In this document: piece by piece, positions 1-7,067 of the stretch
Position numbering within the stretch: position 1 is the stretch's first letter
Layout of the letters: every line of letters begins with the position of its first letter
NCBI RefSeq assembly: GCF_022229015.1
Contig: NZ_JAKKFF010000575.1
Coordinates: 1-37,399, forward strand
Direction of reading: 5' to 3'
Source: Micromonospora foliorum
Lineage (GTDB): Bacteria; Actinomycetota; Actinomycetes; Mycobacteriales; Micromonosporaceae
DNA length: 37,399 bases
Program-made: the position numbers and the translations under genes
Notes under the pieces: generated by a model
The model's database searches: none
Seen by the model: only the letters and a program-made list of their open reading frames with translations
What the model was told of the DNA's origin: nothing

Positions 1-1211
1 AGCAGACCGGAATCTCCGCCCTCCAGGGCAGAGAGGGCGTCAAGCGTTCACCCACGACTGCGCCGCCGCGCCAACGAGCTCGCCACCGGCTGTGCCCTGC
101 ACGACGACCCGGCCAACGGGTGGCAGATCCAGCCGCAGTACCCGGGAGCGCCCGGCGCGGTACGCAGCACGATCTACGTCCCGGCCAGCAGGAAGTTCCC
201 GACGTACGACACGGGTTACCAGGCGCCGGTCGCCACGGTCGGCCGGCTGGAGTCCCGCCGGTACACCTCGCCGTTGTCGACGAACCCGGTGGGAGTCCAC
301 GACATCGTCGTCTACCTGCCGCACGGCTACGACCCCAATCGGGCCACGCCGTACCCGACCCTCTACCTGAGCCACGGCAGCGGCGACCACTCGACCGCCT
401 GGACGATGCAGGGCGTGGCCCACCTCATCCTGGAGAACGCGATCAAGGACCGTGCGGCGCAGCCCATGGTGATCGTGTCCACCGACTTCAACGGCCTCCC
501 CGGTGGCAACGAGGGCTACGTCAACGACTGCGGACCAACATTTTCCCGTTCGTCGAGGAGAACTACCACGTCTCCACCCGGGCGTAGGACCGCGCGTTCG
601 CCGGCTTCTCCGCAGGTGGCAGCCGGGCGTACACCATCATGTACAACCACACCGACCTGTTCGGCTACCACGCGGCCTGGAGCGCGGGCGGCCCCACAGC
701 CACCCCGGCGCAGATCGACAGCATGAAGTCGGTGGCCGGCGGCATCATGATCGGTACCGGGCTCCACGACCGGCTGGGCAACATCGCCGAGAACTCGCAG
801 CGCAACGCCGCCGCCCTGCGGGCCGCTGGCGTCGAGTTGGACGAGTACAACGTGCCGGGCGTGCACACCTGGCACGTGTGGCGTCCGCTGCTGGACCACT
901 ACCTGCGCACCCTGACGTTCCGGGCCACCACCACCGGTCTCGACGTCGCCACGTCACCGGCGGGCGGGTCGCACCACACGAAGGTCACCGCCACCGCGAC
1001 GGTTGGCGCGGTCAGCACCAGCACGTCGGCGCCCGCCGGCCGGGTCGACTTCTACGCGGGTGACACCCGCCTCGGGTCGGCCCCGGTGCACCACGGCGTC
1101 GCCCGACTGCGGAGGACCGTCCACGGTGAGCTGAACGCGCCGGTGGTCGCCCGCTACCAGGGCGACACGCTCTTCAACGACTCCCAGAGCGATCCGGTCG
1201 ACGCCCGGTAA
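1..1211 (+). pseudogene. Disrupted secreted esterase (PF00756/CE1-like) with C-terminal Ig-like domain, 5' end outside window
   Basis: The reading frame is open from the first base and encodes an alpha/beta-hydrolase esterase of the type found beside xylanases: YLPHGYDPN, then LYLSHGSGDHSTAW (oxyanion region), then GFSAGG (nucleophile Ser) and GVHTWHVW (catalytic His). It ends with an Ig-like domain of about 90 residues. Two lesions break it. After the GAC codon at 526-528 one base is missing, because the homologous reading VND-L-RTNIFPF needs CTG where only TG is present, so the frame moves from 1 to 3. In the new frame a TAG at 585-587 separates ENYHVSTRA from DRAFAGFSAGG. All catalytic elements are otherwise preserved, so decay looks recent; sequencing error could explain one lesion but less easily both. 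The esterase at 7068 is a paralogue in the same locus. Confidence 0.8.
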
Positions 1212-1249
1212 CAACGGGCTCGACCCCGTACTCCCTGTGGTGGGGAAGT

Positions 1250-1293
1250 CCCGGCCGCGCACCCCTGGTGACGCCAGGGTATGCGCGGCCGGG
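1250..1293. terminator. Bidirectional hairpin terminator
   Basis: Arms at 1250-1268 and 1274-1293 pair almost completely (CCCGGCCGCGC with GCGCGGCCGGG outside, CCCTGG with CCAGGG inside) around a 5-nt loop. It lies between the convergent esterase remnant and the GH51 gene. Confidence 0.8.
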
Positions 1294-1316
1294 GCGCGTC
1301 CGGGACCGTCAGCCGG

Positions 1317-2840
1317 TCACGGGGTCGTGTCGGTGGCGCGCAGGCGCAGCATGGTCCAGGACGCGGGCGGAAGAGTCAGCTGGACGCTGGCGTCGGCGCC
1401 GCGTGCCGTGCCGTTGGGGCGCGGTGCGGCGTGGTCCGGACCGTCGGCCGTGTTCTTGGCGTGCAGGTCGGTGCCGCCGACGGTGACGCACTCGATGATG
1501 TCGCTGACCTGGGCGCCGGCCACGTCGATGGTCACCTCGGCCGGGGTGTCCAGGGCGCGGTTGACGAGGAAGACGGTCATTTCCCCGGTGCTGTCGTCCC
1601 AGGTGGAGACCGCGTCGACCGCGTCGACCTCCCCGTAGCGGTCGGTGGTCGTCGTGCTGCCGTCGCGCAGCACGTCCAGCACGGTGCCCTGGGCGTGTCG
1701 GGCGGTGCGGGCGAAGGGGTGGAAGATGGTCTGGCGCCAGGCGGTGCCGCCCACCTCGGTCATGATCGGTGCGATGACGTTGACCAGTTGGGCCTGGCAG
1801 GCCGCGGTCACCCGGTCGCTGTGCCGCAGCAGGCTGATGAGCAGGCCGCCGACGACGACCGCGTCGGCCACGCTGTAGTGATCCTCCAGCAGTGGCGGCG
1901 CGACCGGCCAGTCCTCGCCGCTCGGCGGCGTGGACGGGGCGGCGGACTGGTACCAGACGTTCCACTCGTCGAACGCGATCATGATCTTCTTGGTCGACCG
2001 ACGGATCGCGCCGACCGAGTCGGCGATGGCGGTGACCGCGTCGATGTACCTGTCCATGTCCTCGGCCGAGGCGAGGAAGCTGGCCAGGTCGTCGTCGACC
2101 GGCTGGTAGTAGGCGTGCAGCGAGATCAGGTCGACGTCGTCGTACGCCTCGGTCAGCACGTCGCGCTCCCAGCTGCCGAAGGTCGGCATGCCGAGGTGTG
2201 AGGAGCCGCAGGCGACGAGTTCGAGATCGGGGTCGAAGCGGCGCATGGCCTTCGCGGTCTGCGCCGCGAGCCGCCCGTACTCGGTCGCGCTGCGCTGGCC
2301 CACCTGCCACGGGCCGTCCATCTCGTTGCCCAGGCACCACAGCTTGATCCCGTACGGGTCGACCGCGCCGTTGTCGCGGCGCTGGTCGGCGAGGTGACTC
2401 CCACCGCGGTGATTGGCGTACTCGAGCAGGTCGACGGCCTCGGCGGTGCCACGGGTGCCGAGGTTGACCGCCATGATCGGATCCACGCCGGCCTTGCCGA
2501 CCCAGCGCATGAACTCGTCGAGCCCGAACGCGTTGGTCTCCAGGCTGTGCCAGGCGAGGTCGAGCCGCGCCGGTCGCTTGTCGACAGGGCCAACGCCGTC
2601 CTCCCAGCGGTAGGAGGAGACGAAGTTGCCGCCGGGATAGCGCACCGTGGTGACACCCAACTCGCGCACCAGCGCGAGGACGTCGCCCCGGAAGCCGTCG
2701 GCGTCGGCCGTCGGGTGCCCCGGCTCGAAGATTCCGGTGTAGACGCAGCGACCCAGGTGCTCGACGAACGAGCCGAAGAGCCGGCGTGGCACCGGTGCGA
2801 CGCGTCGACGGGGGTCCAGGGTCAGGCGGGCCGTGTGCAC
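1317..2840 (-). CDS. Alpha-N-arabinofuranosidase, GH51
   Basis: This enzyme would hydrolyse terminal alpha-L-arabinofuranosyl groups from arabinoxylan or arabinan oligosaccharides. It has no signal peptide and is probably cytoplasmic. The N-terminal stretch RLFGSFVEHLGRCVYTGIFE and the following TVRYPGGNFVSSYRWEDGVG are typical of GH51. The catalytic acid/base is Glu173 in GNEMDGPW and the nucleophile Glu292 in AFDEWNVWYQ; a C-terminal beta domain completes about 507 residues, the usual size. I chose the GTG at 2840 because it has GGAG six bases upstream and gives an N-terminus (VHTARLTLDP) that matches the family. The frame extends upstream, and a CTG at 2876 behind AAGGGAG is a possible alternative. 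It is divergent from the GH3 gene, and the LacI-type operators lie between them. Confidence 0.93.
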   Translation of the reverse strand: MHTARLTLDPRRRVAPVPRRLFGSFVEHLGRCVYTGIFEPGHPTADADGFRGDVLALVRELGVTTVRYPGGNFVSSYRWEDGVGPVDKRPARLDLAWHSLETNAFGLDEFMRWVGKAGVDPIMAVNLGTRGTAEAVDLLEYANHRGGSHLADQRRDNGAVDPYGIKLWCLGNEMDGPWQVGQRSATEYGRLAAQTAKAMRRFDPDLELVACGSSHLGMPTFGSWERDVLTEAYDDVDLISLHAYYQPVDDDLASFLASAEDMDRYIDAVTAIADSVGAIRRSTKKIMIAFDEWNVWYQSAAPSTPPSGEDWPVAPPLLEDHYSVADAVVVGGLLISLLRHSDRVTAACQAQLVNVIAPIMTEVGGTAWRQTIFHPFARTARHAQGTVLDVLRDGSTTTTDRYGEVDAVDAVSTWDDSTGEMTVFLVNRALDTPAEVTIDVAGAQVSDIIECVTVGGTDLHAKNTADGPDHAAPRPNGTARGADASVQLTLPPASWTMLRLRATDTTP

Positions 2841-2966
2841 GCCGTTCTCCGGCGCGCGGTCGGGGTGGGTGTTCAGGGCTGGCTCCCTTCGTGCGGGTCC
2901 GACGCGGACAGCTCTGCCCGAGCGCCGGGACCGAGGGGTGGTGGAGGCGGTGCGAGCTCTGGACAA

Positions 2967-2986
2967 CGTGATCGCCGTCGATTACG
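2967..2986. promoter_or_regulatory. Spaced LacI-type operator (site 1)
   Basis: The arms CGTGATCG (2967-2974) and CGATTACG (2979-2986) form an inverted repeat with one mismatch over a 4-base spacer; extending each arm by two bases (2965-2988) keeps the symmetry. The same arrangement recurs at 5799-5818 upstream of the LacI gene. It probably serves the divergent GH51 and GH3 promoters. Confidence 0.65.
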
Positions 2987-2998
2987 TTCTCGATCTAT

Positions 2999-3022
2999 GT
3001 AAACGTTACCGATTACGTTTAC
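2999..3022. promoter_or_regulatory. Compact LacI-type operator (site 2) between GH51 and GH3
   Basis: A 24-base pseudo-palindrome has perfect outer arms GTAAACGT (2999-3006) and ACGTTTAC (3015-3022) and a central CG, as in LacI-family operators. Its core CGTTACCGATTACG (3004-3017) fits the consensus CGTWAYCGRTWACG, which also fits 5837-5850 upstream of the LacI gene. Its centre is 34 bases from that of site 1. An overlapping repeat TTACG-N4-CGTAA occupies 3013-3026. The remaining intergenic DNA to 3222 shows no other gene or clear element. Confidence 0.75.
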
Positions 3023-3222
3023 GTAAGGGAACACGGCACCTGGATCAATGTGTGGCTGGCACGGCCCCCGGGTCAGGCGGCCCCAGCTGGCCGGGTGTCT
3101 CGCTCCCGCGCGCTTCGTCACCACCGCTCCCCGCCCTCGTCCGCAGCGCGCGGCCAGGCGCCGGTGGCGTCGTGGCCGACGAGGCCGGAAGACCAGCTTG
3201 TCGCGGTGATTGGGGTGACCGG

Positions 3223-5595
3223 GTGACCACTGTTGAGCCGGAGATCGAGGCGACCTACGCCGATGCGACCGCGCCCGTCCACGAACGGGTGTCGGACCTG
3301 TTGGGCCGGATGACCCGCGAGGAGAAGCTCGCGCAACTGGGCAGCACCTGGGCGTTCACCCTGCTGGAGGGCGGTCGGTTCGCGGCGGAGCGGGCCCGGC
3401 CGATCCTTCGACACGGCCTGGGGCACGTGACCCGCGTAGCGGGCGCGACCAGCCTGAAGGCGGCGCAGGTGGCGCGGGTCGCCAACGCGATCCAGCGCTT
3501 CCTGGTGACCGAGACCCGGCTGGGGATCCCGGCGATCGTGCACGAGGAGGTCTGCTCGGGGGTGATGGCCCGCGAGGCGACCATCTTTCCGCAGGCGATC
3601 GGCGTCGCGAGCACCTGGGCGCCGGAACTCAACCGGCAACTGGCCGACGCCGTTCGCGCGCAGATGCGCGCCATGGGCAGCCACCAGGGGCTCTCGCCGG
3701 TGCTCGACGTGGTGCGCGACCCACGGTGGGGCCGGACGGAGGAGACCTACGGCGAGGACCCGTACCTGGTGTCCCGGATGGGGGTGGCGTTCGTCCGGGG
3801 CCTCCAGGGCGCCGACCTGACCGACGGCGTCCTGGCCACCGCCAAGCACTTCGTCGGTTACGGGGCGTCCGAGGGCGGGCTGAACTGGGCGCCGGCCCAC
3901 CTGCCGCCGCGCCTGCTGCGCGAGGTCTACCTGTATCCGTTCGAGGCGGCGGTCCGCGAGGGCGGGCTCCAGTCGGTGATGGCTGGTTACCACGAGCTCG
4001 ACGGCGTCCCGTGCCATGCCAACCGGGAACTCCTCGCCGACGTCCTCCGCGGCCAGTGGGGCTTCACCGGCAGCGTGGTGTCCGACTACTTCGCCGTCAA
4101 CGACCTCCACTCGTACCACCACTTCGCACAGGACAAGCAGCAGGCCGCGACGGTGGGCCTCGGCGCGGGCGTGGACGTCGAGCTGCCGGCGACGGACGCG
4201 TACGCGGACGCCCTCACCCGCGCCCTGGACACCGGCGAGGTCAGCGAGGCCCAGCTCGACGAGGCGGTCGCACGGGTCCTTCGGCACAAGGTCGAACTCG
4301 GGCTCTTCGAGAACCCGTACGTCGACGAGGACGCGGCCGCGACGTCGGCGAACGCCGAGCGGCACCGGGACGTGGCACTGGAGATCGCCCGCCGCAGCCT
4401 CGTCCTGCTCAAGAACGACGGCGTGCTGCCGCTGCTCGCCGGAGCCGGAACGGTCGCGCTCATCGGTCCGAACGCCGACGACGCCCGACACCTGCTCGGT
4501 GACTACTCGTTCGCGGCCCACATCGAGGCGCTGGTCGAGGCGCGCAAGCGGCGCGGCCTGCTCGGCGAGATGATGACGATCCCGGACGATCTGGAGATCG
4601 ACGAGAGCACCGACGGGGTGCGCACCGTGCGTGACGAACTCGCGGCACGGCTGGGCGACCGGCTGCGCTTCGCCCCGGGCTGCGATGTGCTCGACCCGTC
4701 GACGGAGGGGTTCGCCGAGGCGGTCGCGGTCGCCGCGGCGGCCGACGTCGCGGTGCTGGTCCTGGGGGACCGCTCGGGGCTGACCCCCGGGGCCACCACG
4801 GGCGAGTCGCGGGACCGGTCCAGTCTGGACCTGCCGGGTGTGCAGGAGGAGCTGGTCCGCGCCGTCGTCGCCACCGGCACACCCGTCGTGGCAGTGCTCG
4901 TCGCCGGCCGACCCGTGGGCAGCGACTTCCTGCACGAGGAGTGCGCCGCGGTGCTGATGGCCTGGTTGCCGGGGGAGACCGGGGCGCAGGCGATCGCCGA
5001 GGTGCTCCTCGGTGAGGTGAACCCGAGCGGAAAGCTGCCGATCTCGTATCCCCGTGGCGTGGGCCAGATCCCCGTCTTCTACGGCCACAAGGTGTCCGGT
5101 GGACGGTCGCACTGGCACGGCGACTACGTGGATTCGCCGGTCGCGCCGCGCTACGTCTTCGGCCACGGCCTGGGGTACACCTCGTTCGTGATCGAGGACG
5201 CCATGGTGGGAAGCGCCGAGGTCCGCGCCGGGGACAGCGTCGGTGTCGAGGTCACGGTCGCCAACACCGGAGACCGGGCGGGGGAGCAGGTCGTGCAGCT
5301 CTACGTGCGCGACCCGCAGGCGTCGATCACGCGACCGGTGCTGGAGCTGAAGGCCTTCGCCCGCGTCGAGGCCGCCGCCGGCCAGCGGGTGGCGGTGCGG
5401 TTCGCGCTTCCCACCGGCCAGCTCGGGTTCTACGACCGGAGCATGGCCTACGCGGTGGAGGCCGGGCAGATCGAGGTGTACGTCGGCTTCTCGGCTACCG
5501 ACCGTACCCACGCCGGCACCTTTGTCATCGGTGCGGACCCGGACCGGCCGACGTCGAAGGTCTTTACCGGGTCCGCCGAAGTACGGCAGTTGTGA
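3223..5595 (+). CDS. Glycoside hydrolase family 3 (beta-glucosidase/beta-xylosidase)
   Basis: The 790-residue protein has the full GH3 layout: an N-terminal TIM barrel, then an alpha/beta sandwich, then a C-terminal fibronectin type III-like domain (QLYVRDPQASITRPVLELKA). Landmarks are VLDVVRDPRWGRTEETYGED, KHFVGYGASEGGLNWAP and GSVVSDYFAVND, where Asp288 is the predicted nucleophile. No signal peptide is seen, so it should act in the cytoplasm on imported oligosaccharides. Neighbouring GH51 and GH30 genes favour xylo- or arabino-oligosaccharides, but substrate cannot be settled from sequence. The GTG at 3223 starts just before the family domain; its ribosome site is weak, and an in-frame GTG at 3172 is an alternative. 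It is divergent from GH51 and shares its operators. Confidence 0.92.
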   Translation: MTTVEPEIEATYADATAPVHERVSDLLGRMTREEKLAQLGSTWAFTLLEGGRFAAERARPILRHGLGHVTRVAGATSLKAAQVARVANAIQRFLVTETRLGIPAIVHEEVCSGVMAREATIFPQAIGVASTWAPELNRQLADAVRAQMRAMGSHQGLSPVLDVVRDPRWGRTEETYGEDPYLVSRMGVAFVRGLQGADLTDGVLATAKHFVGYGASEGGLNWAPAHLPPRLLREVYLYPFEAAVREGGLQSVMAGYHELDGVPCHANRELLADVLRGQWGFTGSVVSDYFAVNDLHSYHHFAQDKQQAATVGLGAGVDVELPATDAYADALTRALDTGEVSEAQLDEAVARVLRHKVELGLFENPYVDEDAAATSANAERHRDVALEIARRSLVLLKNDGVLPLLAGAGTVALIGPNADDARHLLGDYSFAAHIEALVEARKRRGLLGEMMTIPDDLEIDESTDGVRTVRDELAARLGDRLRFAPGCDVLDPSTEGFAEAVAVAAAADVAVLVLGDRSGLTPGATTGESRDRSSLDLPGVQEELVRAVVATGTPVVAVLVAGRPVGSDFLHEECAAVLMAWLPGETGAQAIAEVLLGEVNPSGKLPISYPRGVGQIPVFYGHKVSGGRSHWHGDYVDSPVAPRYVFGHGLGYTSFVIEDAMVGSAEVRAGDSVGVEVTVANTGDRAGEQVVQLYVRDPQASITRPVLELKAFARVEAAAGQRVAVRFALPTGQLGFYDRSMAYAVEAGQIEVYVGFSATDRTHAGTFVIGADPDRPTSKVFTGSAEVRQL

Positions 5596-5798
5596 TCGTT
5601 CACCCGGTCGGGGAATCGTTCTTGACGGAGCGTGCCGTTCTGTTGTCAACGGGTAGAGCCAGCACGGAAATCGGGCATCACTTCGACCGCCGGCGGGTGC
5701 TGCCTATTGCGTTCTCCGCAACGGCAACCGCCGCCTTGCGGGCGTCCAGTTAGGACGTTCTTCTCGGTGGTCGGGTAAGGATGAAGAGGCCTTGTGTT

Positions 5799-5818
5799 CG
5801 TAATCGTTCTCGGTTACG
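5799..5818. promoter_or_regulatory. Spaced LacI-type operator (site 3)
   Basis: The arms CGTAATCG (5799-5806) and CGGTTACG (5811-5818) form an inverted repeat with one mismatch over a 4-base spacer, the same arrangement as site 1. The 5803-5820 segment is also a near-perfect inverted copy of 5835-5852. Confidence 0.65.
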
Positions 5819-5836
5819 TTGGCAACATCCTGGAAA

Positions 5837-5850
5837 CGTAACCGATAACG
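5837..5850. promoter_or_regulatory. Compact LacI-type operator (site 4) upstream of the LacI gene
   Basis: CGTAACCGATAACG fits the consensus CGTWAYCGRTWACG of site 2 and has a central CG. Its centre is 35 bases from that of site 3 and 30 bases upstream of the LacI start codon, which suggests autoregulation. Confidence 0.72.
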
Positions 5851-5872
5851 ATTGCAGTCCAGAGAGAGCGGC

Positions 5873-6895
5873 ATGATTGAAGTCAATGCGCCGGTAACCA
5901 TGAGTGATGTCGCCCGAGCCGCCGGCGTTTCCACCGCCACCGTCTCGCGCGTCGTCAACGGCCATTACGGCGTCAGTGCTCGCACGGTCGCTCAGGTGCG
6001 CTCCGCCATCGAGCAGCTCGGCTACGAGTCGAGTCTGGTGGCCACGAGCCTTCGGCGGAGCCGCACCAACGTTCTGGGCCTCGTGGCGCACAGCTTCCAG
6101 TCCTACACGGCTGAGGTGCTCAAGGGCGTGATGAAGGCGCTGAGCCGCTCGGGCTTCGATCTGATCATCTACGCCAACAGTGACCTCTACGGGTCGTATT
6201 CGGAGGGTTGGGAGCAGCGGCACCTGACCCGCCTGTCGGGCACTCTCACCGACGGGTGCATCGTCGTCACGCCCTGGGGTGAGGTCCGGAGCCGGACGCC
6301 GGTGGTGGCCATCGACCCGGTGCGGGGCTCGACGGCGCCCTCGGTGATTTCCGACAACCTCGCGGGCGCCACCACCGCGGTTGAGCACCTGCTCGGCCTG
6401 GGCCATCGGCGCATCGGGTTCATCGCCGGCCGCGACAGCCTGGCCTCGGCCTGGTCCCGGGAGGAGGGCTACCGGGCGGCGCTGACCTCCGCCGGGGTTC
6501 CGGTCGACCCGACGCTGATCGGCCGGGGAGATTTCAACCCCGAGTCGGCAACTCCGCTGGCGCGCGTCCTGCTGCAACGACCGGACCCACCATCGGCGAT
6601 CTTCGCGGCCAGTGACGGGATGGCCCTCAAGGTTCTGGAGGTCGCCAGGGAGCTGGGTTTCTCGGTGCCGGGGGACCTGTCCGTCGTCGGGTTCGACAAC
6701 ATCCCCGAGTCGGCGTTGACCCAACCGGGTCTGACCACCGTGGACCAGTCGATGTATCAGCTCGGGTACGAAGCCGCGCGGATGCTGAAGTCGCTGGTGA
6801 CCGGCGAGTGGGACGAGCCAAGCCAGATCGTGCTTCCGACCAGCCTCGTCGTGCGCGGCTCGACCGCACCACCGAAGAGCGCGACACGACCATGA
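5873..6895 (+). CDS. LacI-family transcriptional regulator (controls GH51/GH3 and itself)
   Basis: The 340-residue protein starts with the LacI helix-turn-helix and hinge (VARAAGVSTATVSRVVNG) followed by a periplasmic-binding-protein-like effector domain (GLGHRRIGFIAGR, AIFAASDGMALKVLEVARE, DLSVVGFDNIPES). The ATG at 5873 follows AGAGAG and is preferred over a TTG at 5852 that would lie at the edge of the operator. Two operator-like sites sit directly upstream and a matching pair lies between GH51 and GH3, so I infer that it represses those genes and itself until a sugar inducer binds. The effector is unknown; arabinose- or xylose-derived oligosaccharides are likely. Confidence 0.92.
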   Translation: MIEVNAPVTMSDVARAAGVSTATVSRVVNGHYGVSARTVAQVRSAIEQLGYESSLVATSLRRSRTNVLGLVAHSFQSYTAEVLKGVMKALSRSGFDLIIYANSDLYGSYSEGWEQRHLTRLSGTLTDGCIVVTPWGEVRSRTPVVAIDPVRGSTAPSVISDNLAGATTAVEHLLGLGHRRIGFIAGRDSLASAWSREEGYRAALTSAGVPVDPTLIGRGDFNPESATPLARVLLQRPDPPSAIFAASDGMALKVLEVARELGFSVPGDLSVVGFDNIPESALTQPGLTTVDQSMYQLGYEAARMLKSLVTGEWDEPSQIVLPTSLVVRGSTAPPKSATRP

Positions 6896-6917
6896 CATCC
6901 GTCCATGGGCGGACGAG

Positions 6918-6945
6918 CCTGATCGCTCCCGACAGAGCGATCAGG
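6918..6945 (+). terminator. Hairpin terminator after LacI gene
   Basis: A perfect 11-bp stem (CCTGATCGCTC at 6918-6928 with GAGCGATCAGG at 6935-6945) encloses a 6-nt loop. It has no U-tract, as is common in actinobacteria. Confidence 0.75.
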
Positions 6946-7067
6946 TCAGCGGTGCCCGTGGCAGCAGCCTGAAGGAGGTGCATTCAGCACGCACGGCCAG
7001 ATCCACCGTTGAGTTGAGCCGGTCAGTCGGGTCGCATCCGCTGCCGGCACTTGAAAGGAGTGGAGTT

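Noticed and set aside
2999..3026. Short TTACG/CGTAA repeats as a possible CRISPR or iteron array
   Set aside because: There are only one or two copies, and their symmetry fits a LacI operator better.
3118..5649. Long minus-strand ORF of 843 codons opposite the GH3 gene
   Set aside because: It is antisense to a gene with clear family motifs and its translation is Arg/His/Val-rich without any recognisable domain, as expected of a high-GC shadow frame.
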